Below, in pieces: positions 25,201 through 33,893 of a stretch of DNA of 56,362 nt. Origin of the DNA: Chitinophagales bacterium (GTDB lineage: Bacteria; Bacteroidota; Bacteroidia; Chitinophagales; Chitinophagaceae); contig JANXQO010000014.1 in NCBI GenBank assembly GCA_025353485.1, positions 1-56,362 of the forward strand, in the 5' to 3' direction. The translations under genes and the position numbers were made by a program. Each line of letters starts with the position of its first letter. Position 1 is the stretch's first letter. Below the pieces are notes generated by a model. That model made no database searches. It was not told the DNA's origin and was given only the letters and a program-made list of their open reading frames with translations.

Positions 25201-26054
25201 TCTACTTCTGCCACCTGCTCATTTACAACAGAGACAACAGGGCGTGCATTAGAAGCAGGGACCAATCGTTTAATAGAAGAATCCAACACTCTTAAAAATG
25301 GCTTGCCTTCTTTATAAGCAAATTCAAATTTGCCTTTCAGATCTTCATTAAGGCTGTAGCCATAAGCTTCCAGCAATTTATTTTTTTCTTTATCCCAGTT
25401 ACGGATGGATTCAAAATAATGAGGTCCGAAAGAATTAAGTAGTTGTAAAAAAAGTGCGGTTTTGTGGGCACACAAAGTATGTTCTGTATCATCACAGGTG
25501 CAGGAAGTATCAAAAGTCTTCTCTTCATTTTTCTGAATTACCAATTTATATTTTTCAGAATTATAGTCCAGAGTTGCTTCAATTTTTTCGTTGCCCGCCT
25601 GTGTTATATTTGCTTTGCCACCTCTCAATATTTCTTCCGCGGTTTCATAATTTTTTACACCCGCCAGCATTCGTGTCATCTTCAGATCAATAAATTTCAT
25701 TTTTGCGATCGTGTGCTTTTGGTTGTACACAATTGCTTCATTGCTTCCTAAAAGTTTTTTATCAACAAGATCCTGCAATTGAAAAAGCGCAGCAGCTTCA
25801 TGCCGGCAGATGTCGCCTAAATTATAAGGACAACTACAGCGAAGCATTATCGTTTTATGATCATTATATTTCTGAATGTAAACCTTATAGAAGGTAGTGT
25901 AACTGTCATCTCTAACCCGGAATGTTACGGAATTCATCAACTCGTCATGTTCAACCAATTCAACATAACCAAAGGCATGAATTTTTTTTCCACGACGGAT
26001 CACTTCATCAGTGCCCGTATTATAAATGTATTTAATCAGGTGCGGTAAAGCCAA
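22296..26054 (-). CDS. SWI2/SNF2-family helicase with two SWIM zinc fingers
   Basis: A 1252-residue DNA-dependent ATPase. The N-terminal third has two SWIM-type zinc fingers, CSCPYNLGDICRH (near residue 75) and CTCDDTEHTLCAH (near 185), each in the C-x-C-xn-C-x-H pattern. The C-terminal 470 residues are the Snf2/RapA-like motor: DDMGLGKTVQALTML (Walker A), ILDESQAIKN (motif II, DESQ), SGTPLQNN, then QFLGMLALIKEKL, FLISLKAGGVGLNLTAADYV and DRTHRIGQTKNIF in the second RecA lobe. Proteins of this build are found across Bacteroidota and probably remodel protein-DNA complexes or help RNA polymerase recycling. It stands alone on the minus strand, convergent with mqnC. Confidence 0.93.
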   Translation of the reverse strand: MALPHLIKYIYNTGTDEVIRRGKKIHAFGYVELVEHDELMNSVTFRVRDDSYTTFYKVYIQKYNDHKTIMLRCSCPYNLGDICRHEAAALFQLQDLVDKKLLGSNEAIVYNQKHTIAKMKFIDLKMTRMLAGVKNYETAEEILRGGKANITQAGNEKIEATLDYNSEKYKLVIQKNEEKTFDTSCTCDDTEHTLCAHKTALFLQLLNSFGPHYFESIRNWDKEKNKLLEAYGYSLNEDLKGKFEFAYKEGKPFLRVLDSSIKRLVPASNARPVVSVVNEQVAEVDTISPSKKMGIVFNAGERSFPFFSVDIIQGEADEDPDNNGNKKFISRVEKLDLTKFINIEIFSEQDRQLLQQVRKLQSSEINKYLDRNSPFSGFWENIIHDEKDELPEETKALMVEYLHPKLKKIFEENAANSFVFYLPQGKNFKTETLKEISLSQDAVAPIFKIMAKNGHYELTCVVKIEGQVTHLDNNEWNSSLLFLYNHKFYQWQKPEDVLNAEKYFNKPVILSKDNWAEQYQKIILPLTKEYQVEFDKSLIKEIKEGEPEVRLMLIEKGDYLMFQPLFSYKGFETKANDKDVIIIPEGDKVLLVHRNKEAERKFTAKLEALHTLFVRPQDGNSLVLKGADVLKNNWFFLFVDAMKEMKVPVFGFEALKNFRFNTAKPSTHIHVSSGLDWFDAKVELAFGDQRIGIIDIKKALANKQSFVQLNDGTLGILPDEWIKKYSLLFKLGEGKSNQLRLSKYHLSVIDDLYEKRDEKELSFELDSKYERLRNFKSIPEVNVPEGLADILRPYQTSGYHWLNYLNDVGWGGILADDMGLGKTVQALTMLRHYKEENGGLKAMVICPTTLIYNWENEIKKFTPELTYRIHHGSIRTRNTEELEQSNIIITTYGTLRSDIMVLSKTNFDYVILDESQAIKNPGSKVAKAACLLTAKNRLCMSGTPLQNNTFDIFAQMNFLNPGLLGSMEFFRNEFATPIDKFGEPEQKDHLRKLLYPFILRRTKEQVAKDLPEKMETILFCEMEDEQRNVYEAYRNAYRDKILGVIDDQGIDRSQLTILQGLMKLRQICDSPAILNEEEKYPNNSIKLDELTREITENIGEHKALIFSQFLGMLALIKEKLKENNVVFEYFDGSTSPMDRQRAIVNFQENDDCRVFLISLKAGGVGLNLTAADYVYIVDPWWNPAVEQQAIDRTHRIGQTKNIFAYRMICKDTIEDKILQLQDRKRILAKELIADDTSFVKSLSKEDVEYLFS

Positions 26055-26124
26055 ATTAGGTTGTTGGTTTTATCCCGTTCGTTACAGGGATTAATTCAAA
26101 AAAGGGCAATTTGCAAAAGTAAAG

Positions 26125-26132
26125 TAAATTTG
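26125..26132 (+). promoter_or_regulatory. Candidate promoter -7 box of the ASCH-domain gene
   Basis: TAAATTTG matches TAnnTTTG in the short gap between the divergent SNF2 gene and the ASCH gene. Transcription would begin about 50 bases upstream of the ATG at 26191. Confidence 0.35.
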
Positions 26133-26190
26133 TTTCTGTTCAATTTGTAATTGAAAGTTTATGGAGAAATTTATCCCGATATTTATCGCA

Positions 26191-26622
26191 ATGAAAGCAA
26201 TATCATTATTGCAACCATGGGCTGCGTTGGTGGTGATGGGTGTAAAAAAAATTGAAACAAGAAACTGGGCAACAAAACACCGGGGTACTATTTTAATACA
26301 TGCCAGCCAGGGAAAAGCGGGAAGTATATTTGCATCAGAACCGCCTTTTAAAAAATACATTCCTGATTTTAAAAAATTACCATTCGGAGCAATTATAGGA
26401 GAAGCAACGATCACTGATGTAATAAGAATTGAAGATCTTGAAATGCAGGATGAGTTAATTAATTATTTGACGATGGAAGAAAAAGCTTTCGGAAATTACA
26501 CTAAAGGAAGGTATGCGTGGATACTGGAAGATCATAAACAATTTTACAAACCAATACCTGCAAGAGGGACATTAAATGTTTGGGAATATCCTGATGAAAA
26601 TTTGAGAGATGCTGTGCGATAA
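26191..26622 (+). CDS. ASCH-domain protein
   Basis: A 143-residue protein of the ASCH fold, a beta-barrel related to PUA that binds RNA or modified nucleosides. The opening MKAISLLQPWAALVVMG followed by KKIETRNW is the hallmark start of the family, with GTILIHAS and GAIIGEATITDVIRIEDL strands next. The C-terminal WILEDHKQFYKPIPARG is also typical. An in-frame ATG at 26161 would add ten residues (EKFIPIFIA) not usual for the family, so 26191 is preferred. The molecular role in bacteria is not settled; it may act on modified cytidines or in translation control. Confidence 0.82.
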   Translation: MKAISLLQPWAALVVMGVKKIETRNWATKHRGTILIHASQGKAGSIFASEPPFKKYIPDFKKLPFGAIIGEATITDVIRIEDLEMQDELINYLTMEEKAFGNYTKGRYAWILEDHKQFYKPIPARGTLNVWEYPDENLRDAVR

Positions 26623-26674
26623 ATGAATATAAGTATAGTTAAAGCTGGCATAGTTTTACCTGTTGATACAAGCC

Positions 26675-27916
26675 ATGAACGGAAGGAATAAATTTTTTAT
26701 GATCGTAATACTTGGATTGCTTTCTGCGATCGGGCCATTTTCTATTGATATGTATCTTCCGGCATTTCCTGCAATTGCTGCCGATCTGCATACAACTGTA
26801 GCGCATGTTGCGCTTTCTCTTTCCAGTTTTTTCATCGGCATATCTGCGGGCCAATTATTGTATGGGCCTTTGCTTGACAGGTATGGCCGTAAAAAGCCGT
26901 TGTACATTGGGCTCTCTGTTTATTTACTGGCATCAATTGGCTGTGCCTTGGCCACTTCTGTGGATGCATTGATTGTATTGCGTTTGGTGCAGGCTTTAGG
27001 TGGCTGCGCCGGCATGGTTGCCGCAAGAGCAATGGTTCGTGATATTTTTCCTGTGGAAGAAAATGCAAAAATATTTTCTTTGTTGATGCTGGTGATCGGT
27101 GTGTCCCCCATAATTGCTCCCACATTGGGAGGCTATGTTACTGCAGCATTTGGATGGCATTACATTTTTATTATCCTTACACTCATGTCTGCATTAATAT
27201 TAACCGCAGTACATTTTGCTTTGCCCGAAAGCAGAAAACCTGACCTCACAGTTTCACTATTGCCTGCACCTATCATAAAATCTTTTATCGCTGTTTTTAA
27301 AGAGCCACAATTTTATACCTACGCTTTTACCGGGGCTATTTCCGCAGCAGGTTTGTATGCATATATTTCAGGATCGCCTCATGTATTTATGGAATTGTAT
27401 AAAGTAACAGAACAACAATATGGATGGATATTCGCAGGTATTGCGCTGGGCCTTATAACCTGCAGCCAGCTAAATAGTTTTTTATTAAGAAAATATAAAA
27501 GTGAGCAGATAATCCGTGTAGCATTATTTTGTCAAACACTTACCGGAATAGCATTGGTTGCAGGAACAGCATTCCATTTTCTGGGTTTATATTCTACTAT
27601 ATTTTTTATACTTCTTTTTTTAAGTTGCCAGGGTTTTGTGTTCCCTAATTCATCGGCGCTTTCGATGGCTCCCTTTAGCAGAAATGCAGGAACAGCATCT
27701 GCATTAATGGGTGCTATACAACTTGCTGTTGGCGCTCTTACATCGGGCATAGTAAGTGTTTTAACCAATGGCACTGCATTACCAATGGCCGCCGTTATGG
27801 CTTTGTGCGCTTTATTAAGTTTTTCCATTTTATTGGCAGGAAGAAACGTTATCCGCTACAACACTACTCTTTTAGAAGTACAGGAAGAAAGTGCAGAAAT
27901 GATAAGCACTTCGTAA
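26675..27916 (+). CDS. MFS drug-efflux transporter, Bcr/CflA family
   Basis: A 413-residue major-facilitator transporter with about twelve hydrophobic segments. Diagnostic blocks are GPFSIDMYLPAFPAIAADL in helix 1 (typical of Bcr/CflA exporters), GQLLYGPLLDRYGRKKPLYIG in the loop between helices 2 and 3, and VLRLVQALGGCAGMVAARAM-type motif C. It probably pumps drugs or metabolites out of the cytoplasm by proton antiport. The ATG at 26675 (MNGRNKFF) is used; the longer frame begins with a TTG. It follows the ASCH gene with a gap of about 50 bases, possibly in the same transcript. Confidence 0.9.
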   Translation: MNGRNKFFMIVILGLLSAIGPFSIDMYLPAFPAIAADLHTTVAHVALSLSSFFIGISAGQLLYGPLLDRYGRKKPLYIGLSVYLLASIGCALATSVDALIVLRLVQALGGCAGMVAARAMVRDIFPVEENAKIFSLLMLVIGVSPIIAPTLGGYVTAAFGWHYIFIILTLMSALILTAVHFALPESRKPDLTVSLLPAPIIKSFIAVFKEPQFYTYAFTGAISAAGLYAYISGSPHVFMELYKVTEQQYGWIFAGIALGLITCSQLNSFLLRKYKSEQIIRVALFCQTLTGIALVAGTAFHFLGLYSTIFFILLFLSCQGFVFPNSSALSMAPFSRNAGTASALMGAIQLAVGALTSGIVSVLTNGTALPMAAVMALCALLSFSILLAGRNVIRYNTTLLEVQEESAEMISTS

Positions 27917-28032
27917 TTGATAAAAGATAACGTAGAAATGCAAAACTAATTACAAACATTAACTCACTTTAAAAGTATTACTGTCCGTTTATAGCTTACC
28001 TTCAATACCTATTATTTTTTTTTAAATCCATT

Positions 28033-28263
28033 ATGAATATAGAAATAGATCAGCAGCAAAAATTTACAGAACAATTTTCAAAATTGGCTGAGGCTGCACC
28101 ACAAAGATTTAAAGATAAATGGGATGGCAATATCAGGTTCGTTAATCCTACCCGTACAAAGTTCATCCCTTCATTTAATGGAAATACTATAGATCTTCTT
28201 TCTGTTGAATTAAGAAATAAGTTTGAGACCCTCCGCAATCAGTATTATACAAAATCTCTTTGA
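28033..28263 (+). CDS. Small protein of unknown function
   Basis: A 76-residue hydrophilic protein, MNIEIDQQQKFTEQFSKLAE..., with no signal peptide or membrane helix. It has two probable helices at the ends and a middle with short strands (WDGNIRFVNPTRTKF). Coding quality looks good across the whole length and no longer frame overlaps it. No family or function is recognised. Confidence 0.55.
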   Translation: MNIEIDQQQKFTEQFSKLAEAAPQRFKDKWDGNIRFVNPTRTKFIPSFNGNTIDLLSVELRNKFETLRNQYYTKSL

Positions 28264-28422
28264 TGTTTTAATTTGGTAATACTTATTTTGTATTTAAAAT
28301 CATCCCTTTCCCTCTGTTATATTCTTAGACTTAAAAGAAAGTTAAACTAATAATTTTAACTGATTCTCTTAAACTTTTCTGCACGGATTTTGTCTATTAT
28401 ATATATATAAAATCACACAAAA

Positions 28423-28875
28423 ATGAAAGCACTCATATTAGCAGCATTTATAATTAGCATAGGCCTTGCAAGCTGCAGCGTTACACAGCCTGGTGAAGTT
28501 TATTATCCGCAGCAAAGGGTATATAACAATCCCAATTATCAATACGATCCAAACTATTATCCGTATGATAACCGCTATAGCACTAAGCGGGTATATGATT
28601 ACAATACCGGAAGATATTATGATGTTCCGGTATACAGTACGCCTGTGTATACCCAACCTGTTTATCAAAATCGTAATTATAGAAGAGATAATGACAGAGA
28701 TGACAGAAGAGAGTATAGAGAAAATTATGTTAGACGGGAAACCCCAAGAGAACAACCCCGCAATGAACAACGGGTTGAACAGCCAGGGGAGAAAAGGCTT
28801 CCTGATGGAACAATTATTTCGCCTAATGGTACCGTTACATTACCTAATGGCCAGGTAAGACACAGCAATAGATAA
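28423..28875 (+). CDS. Tyr/Arg-rich lipoprotein
   Basis: A 150-residue lipoprotein: the signal ends LASC (Cys18). The mature protein is low-complexity. First comes a Tyr/Pro/Asn-rich stretch (YYPQQRVYNNPNYQYDP...), then Arg/Asp/Glu-rich sequence (RRDNDRDDRREYRE), then a C-terminal segment with two PNG repeats (DGTIISPNGTVTLPNGQ). The last part resembles the short 'LPDGT...PNG' tails seen in other Bacteroidota surface proteins. A role in the envelope is likely, but no function is known. A terminator follows within 25 bases. Confidence 0.7.
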   Translation: MKALILAAFIISIGLASCSVTQPGEVYYPQQRVYNNPNYQYDPNYYPYDNRYSTKRVYDYNTGRYYDVPVYSTPVYTQPVYQNRNYRRDNDRDDRREYRENYVRRETPREQPRNEQRVEQPGEKRLPDGTIISPNGTVTLPNGQVRHSNR

Positions 28876-28896
28876 ATAAATTATCTTTTAAATAAT

Positions 28897-28923
28897 AATG
28901 CCCTCTATGCCGGAGGGCATTTT
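28897..28923 (+). terminator. Intrinsic terminator of the Tyr-rich lipoprotein gene
   Basis: AATGCCCTC, a loop TATGCCG and GAGGGCATT form a 9-base-pair perfect stem, followed by TTG. The stem lies 22 bases after the lipoprotein stop. The T-tract is short, so termination may be partial; the hairpin would also face the convergent gene at 28943-29401. Confidence 0.7.
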
Positions 28924-28942
28924 GTATTGCAGAATGTAAGAT

Positions 28943-29401
28943 TTAAAAATGTTCCTTTTCAATTTTCTTATGTATACCTGATGTTTCCTGCAGAGCTGCA
29001 CTTCCGTACCATAGATAATATTCTGCAGTTAATACTTTTGAATGCAGAGCAGTATCAGTCTCAAGCATTTTTTCTGCTTCTTTCTTACTTTCTGTATTCA
29101 ATATAAAAATCCCTTCATAGTTATTATCATTTTTACCAAGCGGACCTGCAACAACCAGTTTATTTTGTGAAGCCAGCCATTGAATATTTTTCATATGCCC
29201 GGTAAAAATGCTGTCAAGCTTTGCTTTATCAGTAATGTTGGCTGTGCCCGTTTTAAGCAATACGAGATAATATTTCTTCATGCCATAAGCATCTGCATTT
29301 AATTTTTTTGCAAGAACAGAATCATACTCTTTATTTGTGCTTTGGGCATTTACGTTTGCGTTTACAAAAAGTAGAATAGCTATCAATATAACAAGTCTCA
29401 T
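28943..29401 (-). CDS. Secreted protein with YciI-like domain
   Basis: A 152-residue protein with a signal peptide (MRLVILIAILLFVNANVNAQ). The mature part has the YCII-related fold: YYLVLLKTG at the first strand, a helix IFTGHMKNIQWLASQNK containing the conserved His, then LVVAGPLG and GIFILNTESKKEAEKML. In the family the His and the nearby Asp are thought to be catalytic. The frame upstream of residue 1 is open, but the ATG at 29401 gives a clean signal peptide. Most YciI proteins are cytoplasmic, and the export signal here is a common Bacteroidota variant. Confidence 0.82.
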   Translation of the reverse strand: MRLVILIAILLFVNANVNAQSTNKEYDSVLAKKLNADAYGMKKYYLVLLKTGTANITDKAKLDSIFTGHMKNIQWLASQNKLVVAGPLGKNDNNYEGIFILNTESKKEAEKMLETDTALHSKVLTAEYYLWYGSAALQETSGIHKKIEKEHF

Positions 29402-29436
29402 AATGGTTTGTTTTAATAATTGAATATACAAAAAGG

Positions 29437-29721
29437 TCAAAGCAAGGCAGTTACTATTTGTTCCCACTCTTCCTCTAAAGAAACAGAAGACCTTTGTGCA
29501 CCTGCCCGTCTATACCAATAATCAGCATTGCCGTTATCCCCTTCTTTGCGATGGAGATATGCATGTATCCATGATGCGTTTTTATCTTCAACATTCTGTA
29601 TTAATATATGTGCTTTCTCCCATTCTCCTTTTGCATCGTACCATAAGGCTTGTAAATATATAGATGCGGTTTGCGGCGGTTCGTTGGTTGATAAACTTTC
29701 TTTAAAAGATGATAAGTTCAT
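29437..29721 (-). CDS. Conserved small protein of unknown function
   Basis: A 94-residue acidic protein rich in Trp and Tyr: LQALWYDAKGEWEKAHILIQ and ASWIHAYLHRKEGDNGNADYWYRRAG. I recognise this layout from many uncharacterised bacterial proteins of about 90-100 residues, always with the same W-Y-D-A-K-G and H-x-Y-L-H-R-K-E-G-D blocks. It looks like a single helical-hairpin repeat that would pack like a TPR. The function is unknown. It sits just upstream of the YciI-like gene on the same strand, 35 bases away. Confidence 0.75.
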   Translation of the reverse strand: MNLSSFKESLSTNEPPQTASIYLQALWYDAKGEWEKAHILIQNVEDKNASWIHAYLHRKEGDNGNADYWYRRAGAQRSSVSLEEEWEQIVTALL

Positions 29722-29856
29722 AGGATAAAATTAGGAAAGATGATGAATTTTATTTGTATGTTTTGAAGAAGAAAATTTTAGGTTGATTGAGAAGGCGATG
29801 GGGAACTCAACATTAAATCTGAAAATAGACTAAGAATAGGGAAAGGTTAAGAATCA

Positions 29857-32835
29857 CTAATAGTATTCTCTTATGTATGAGTACGCCTTATTAAAAAGTT
29901 CTTCATCCTTAATCGGATATTTCACCCAAAGAATTTTACGCAATTCTTTTCTCACTTCCTTTTCTCCTGTGGTTGAATTTTGCCATCCGTCAAAGCGAAC
30001 TATCCGAACTATTTCATCAATGTCGTTTACAATTCTCTCAACAATGATTGGTGTGGTTTCAGTTTTTAATGACTGGAATAATTCTGTAAGTGCTGCCTTT
30101 GCATTTTTCTGTTCGTCTTTCGTTTCATTTTCTTTTTCCGCTTGCAAAGTTTCTTTCGCTATCTGACAAAGTTCTTTGATGAAGTCAATTGAATTTATCA
30201 AACCTTTCTCCGCTTTGTCTCTCACTGCTTCCAATCTTTCACTTAATTCTTTGAACTTCAAAATTCCTTTGTGCTGATTCAATCTGCTCACCAAAATTTT
30301 CAGAAGTTTCTGTGCTTGCTTCGGGTCTTTCTTGTTCATCAAATCATCAATCACCTCTGCATTCAAAATCATTTCTTCCATGTCGGTTGCAATGCCTGAA
30401 ACTACAATGTGGTCGTGAATGAGTTTTGTAGTTTGTGCTCCCAACGCATGCCACAACAATCTTCCATTGTCTGTTGAAGTTGGTTTCACAGAAGTGTAAA
30501 CTTGCGAAAGCCATTTGTAATCTTTCTGAAATTGGTTCAACACTTCATCGGGTGAAAGTGCTTCCCACAATTTTGAAAGCGAACTAAAATCTTTTGCAAA
30601 CGCATCTCGTTTTTCATTGGTGTTGATGCAATCCTGTGCTGCTTGCAATCCTTCAAATCCTGCAATGCTTCTATCCACATTGAAGAAGTGAGCCAAACAT
30701 TTCTGAATTACTTCGGGAAGTTTATCTCTCAACTCCTGCAAGTTTGTTATTACTGCTTTGATAGTTTCTTCATCAAATGCCAATGCTTTTGCTGTGTTGT
30801 CAAACACTCCGAAATAGTCAACTATTCTTCCGAAAGTTTTATTCGGAAACAAACGGTTGGTTCTGCATATCGCTTGTAAAAGTGTGTGGTCTTTAAGCGA
30901 CTTATCCAAATACATTGTTTGCAAAATCGCTGAATCAAAACCAGTGAGAAGTTTGGCTGTAACGATTAAAAATTTCAAAGAAGAATCAGTGTCGTTGAAT
31001 TTCTCTACAACTTTTTCTTGTTTGTCTTTGTCCATTCCCCAACGCTGCTTAAATTCAAATTCATCACTGGCAGAAGTGCTGATAACAACTTCACTTGCTT
31101 CTGTTGGAAACCATTTATCTAATTGCTCTTTGTATTGAATGCAAGCAAAGCGGTCAGGCGTTACAATCATTGCTTTCAATCCTTCGGGTTCCACATGCTT
31201 GGTGTAATGCTCTGTAATATCTTTTACGATTGCATTCACTCGTTCAGGCGATTTCAAAAACACATTCATGTTAGTTGCCTTTTGGCTTAAGGTGTTTCTG
31301 TCTTCTTCACTCAAATCATTTGTGAGTTCTTTAAACGCAATGTCCAAATCTTCTTTACGAATATGATAGTTCGGCAATCGTGGTTCAAAGTGCAAGGGTA
31401 ATGTTGCATTGTCTCTGATACTTTCCTGAAAAGTATATCGGCTCATGTAACCGGCAGTGTCCTGCTCTGCACCGAAAGCCCAAAAAGTATTTTTATCTGC
31501 TTTGTTGATTGGTGTTCCTGTCAAACCAAATAGAAAAGCGTTTGGTAAAGCGTTACGCATCTTCCTTCCTAAATCTCCTTCTTGCGTTCTGTGTGCTTCA
31601 TCCACCATCACAATAATATTGTCCCGTTTATTCATGTCGGGATATGATTCTTTGAACTTGTGAATCATGGTGATGATTATTTTCCGTGCATCCTGTTCCA
31701 ACAAACTGTGAAGTTCTTTGATGTTGTCAGTTGTAACCATGTTTGCAACTTCTGCGGTGTTGAAAGTGGCTGTAATTTGTGTGTCCAAATCAATTCTGTC
31801 AACTACAATCAACACAGTTGGATTTCCAAGCGTTTCCTGCTTGCGAAGTTTCTGTGCTGCAAACAACATCAGTAAAGATTTTCCTGAACCCTGAAAATGC
31901 CAAATCAATCCTTTCTTTATTTCGCCTTCCTTCACTCGTTGCACAATCATGTTTGCTCCTTCGTATTGTTGGTAGCGACAAACAATTTTTATTTTCTTTT
32001 TCTGATTGCTTGTTGCATACACGGTGTAATACTGCAAGATGTCAAGCAGTGTAGAAGGTTTTAAAAGATGAGTCAATTGTTTTGAAACATCTTGCAATCC
32101 TGCGTAATGTTCTAACTTGTCTTTATCATCTTCTAATCGCCACGGTGTCCAAAACTCTAAAGGTGTTCGCACTGCTCCAATGAAAAGTTCTTTGCCTTCT
32201 GTTGCGAATGAAAAAATATTCGGAACGAATAATTGAGGAACAGAATTTTCATAAGTAACATGAATGTCGTGTGCTCCGTCAAACCAACTTACCGAAGGTC
32301 GCACAGGAGTTTTTGCTTCACCAACTACCAAAGGAATTCCGTTTACATAAAAAACCGTGTCGGGAATTTTAGTTTCTCTTGCACGAATATTTAATTGATT
32401 GGTAAGAATAAAAGTGTTGTTCTTTAAGTTTTCAAAATCAATCAAACGAATTGGAATGTGGTGTTCGCCTTTGCCGAAAGGCAAAGAAATTTCTCCTCTT
32501 AACCATTTTGAAAATTCTTCGTTGGCTCTCACCAAACCAACATTATTTACCGTGATAAGAATTGCACGAAGTTTATGAATTACTTCCTCGGCTCTTTCGG
32601 GTTGTGCTGCAATTTCAGGATTCAATCTACAAAGTGCTTCCGATAATTCTTTTTCCAGCAACACATCATCAATGTTGCGTTGCAACAATTCACTCTGAAC
32701 ATATTTCCATTTTACTGAATCGCCATAGTCAACTGCATCTTCGGCTACCACACCGTTTTGCACATTGTTCAGGTTCACACCTGTGAGTTTGTGAATGATG
32801 AAGTGTTCTACGGAATTTAGTTCGTTGAATGACAT
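29857..32835 (-). CDS. hsdR: Type I restriction enzyme, R subunit
   Basis: A 992-residue restriction and translocation subunit. The N-terminal nuclease has the PD-(D/E)xK pattern IPDTVFYVNGIPLVVGEAKT (Asp159, Glu173, Lys175). The motor domain has GSGKS (316-320, Walker A), VDEAH (411-415, motif II) and LFGLTGTPIN (motif III region). The C-terminal part is helical and would contact the methyltransferase core. HsdR cuts unmodified DNA after translocation, when loaded by HsdM and HsdS. It is the last gene of the operon; its ATG is 8 bases after the darG stop. A second, diverged copy of its first 15 codons survives at 34617-34661. Confidence 0.95.
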   Translation of the reverse strand: MSFNELNSVEHFIIHKLTGVNLNNVQNGVVAEDAVDYGDSVKWKYVQSELLQRNIDDVLLEKELSEALCRLNPEIAAQPERAEEVIHKLRAILITVNNVGLVRANEEFSKWLRGEISLPFGKGEHHIPIRLIDFENLKNNTFILTNQLNIRARETKIPDTVFYVNGIPLVVGEAKTPVRPSVSWFDGAHDIHVTYENSVPQLFVPNIFSFATEGKELFIGAVRTPLEFWTPWRLEDDKDKLEHYAGLQDVSKQLTHLLKPSTLLDILQYYTVYATSNQKKKIKIVCRYQQYEGANMIVQRVKEGEIKKGLIWHFQGSGKSLLMLFAAQKLRKQETLGNPTVLIVVDRIDLDTQITATFNTAEVANMVTTDNIKELHSLLEQDARKIIITMIHKFKESYPDMNKRDNIIVMVDEAHRTQEGDLGRKMRNALPNAFLFGLTGTPINKADKNTFWAFGAEQDTAGYMSRYTFQESIRDNATLPLHFEPRLPNYHIRKEDLDIAFKELTNDLSEEDRNTLSQKATNMNVFLKSPERVNAIVKDITEHYTKHVEPEGLKAMIVTPDRFACIQYKEQLDKWFPTEASEVVISTSASDEFEFKQRWGMDKDKQEKVVEKFNDTDSSLKFLIVTAKLLTGFDSAILQTMYLDKSLKDHTLLQAICRTNRLFPNKTFGRIVDYFGVFDNTAKALAFDEETIKAVITNLQELRDKLPEVIQKCLAHFFNVDRSIAGFEGLQAAQDCINTNEKRDAFAKDFSSLSKLWEALSPDEVLNQFQKDYKWLSQVYTSVKPTSTDNGRLLWHALGAQTTKLIHDHIVVSGIATDMEEMILNAEVIDDLMNKKDPKQAQKLLKILVSRLNQHKGILKFKELSERLEAVRDKAEKGLINSIDFIKELCQIAKETLQAEKENETKDEQKNAKAALTELFQSLKTETTPIIVERIVNDIDEIVRIVRFDGWQNSTTGEKEVRKELRKILWVKYPIKDEELFNKAYSYIREYY

Positions 32836-32843
32836 TGAAAATT

Positions 32844-33893
32844 TCAGGCAATGTGAAGTTGACTTCCGTAATTGTTAAGATGATTAACTGCAATATTGAT
32901 ATACTCTTTCGCAATCAGATTTTTCTTTCTCTCATTCCAGTCCTGAATTTTTTCAAACAGTTCATCTTCCGTTGCCTTTGGATTTTCACTCAACAAAAAA
33001 TGAGTGGATGAAAGTATCTCTAATGAAAGTGTTGTTTCAAATCCCTGAATCACTTTAAACAAATTATCCAACCGCTGTTTTTGTTCGGAGCTGAGATTTG
33101 TTTTAACGAATGTTTCAATTTCATTGAACCTTTCGTAATTCAGTTGCAATGGTTCAAATGCTCTTGCATTCATCTGCTCCATTCCTTTCAGATATTTTCC
33201 ATTAAGTGCATACAATACTTTTTCTACTGCCTGTGCATACGGTCCATATCGGTAAGGCACAAATTGCAATCGCAATGGCTCTCCGCTTTTCTGTAAGAAG
33301 TATGCAAGTTTGTTGGCGGCAAAAACGGATGCCACTTCTCCCAATTTTTCATACCGGAAAAGTGCACTCAGCAACATGGCTCTTGCAGCAGTTAATCCAA
33401 CTTCTTTTCTCACTTCTTCCTTCTGTAAGATTTCTTTCACTGCTTCATTTGGTTCGTAAACTTTAATGCTGATGTTACTAAGCGGTGAAAGATATTTTTC
33501 CATGATTGATTTTACTTTATCCCATTTCAAACCACCATTGCCGCAACCCAAAGGCGGAATGGCAATGCTTGTGATTTTATATGCTGAAATCACTCTTGCT
33601 AAATCTTTCATTCCATCTTCAATGTAACTGTATTGCGATTTTTTAAACCACTCTGTTTTAGTAGGAAAGTTGATAATGATTTTTTCACCGATCAAAGTAT
33701 TCACTCTTACCACTAACATTTTGCCCACTTGTATTTCGCCTTTCTTGCAGGCATCAGCATAAATTTTAAAGTTCATTGGGAACCGTTCTTTGAATTGCAA
33801 GGCAATTCCTTTTCCCATTACTCCAACGGTGTTCACCGTGTTTACCAACGCTTGTGTGTCGGCTTCAAGCAAGTTTCCTGTTATGTAGTTCAT
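32844..33893 (-). CDS. darG: DarG-type antitoxin (macro-domain DNA ADP-ribosyl glycohydrolase)
   Basis: A 349-residue protein with an N-terminal macro domain (about 1-155). It has ITGNLLEADTQALVNTVNTV at the ADP-ribose pocket, GVMGKGIALQFKERFP, and AIPPLGCGNGGLKW at the second loop. In known DarTG systems this domain removes ADP-ribose from thymidine, and the C-terminal helical part (about 160-349) binds and holds the toxin. The start overlaps the darT stop by one base (TGATG), giving translational coupling. It sits inside a type I R-M operon, between darT and hsdR. Confidence 0.9.
   Translation of the reverse strand: MNYITGNLLEADTQALVNTVNTVGVMGKGIALQFKERFPMNFKIYADACKKGEIQVGKMLVVRVNTLIGEKIIINFPTKTEWFKKSQYSYIEDGMKDLARVISAYKITSIAIPPLGCGNGGLKWDKVKSIMEKYLSPLSNISIKVYEPNEAVKEILQKEEVRKEVGLTAARAMLLSALFRYEKLGEVASVFAANKLAYFLQKSGEPLRLQFVPYRYGPYAQAVEKVLYALNGKYLKGMEQMNARAFEPLQLNYERFNEIETFVKTNLSSEQKQRLDNLFKVIQGFETTLSLEILSSTHFLLSENPKATEDELFEKIQDWNERKKNLIAKEYINIAVNHLNNYGSQLHIA

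Noticed and set aside
28395-28412. TATATATATATA run upstream of the Tyr-rich lipoprotein gene
   Set aside because: Simple dinucleotide repeat in an AT-rich promoter region; phase variation is possible but nothing else supports it.
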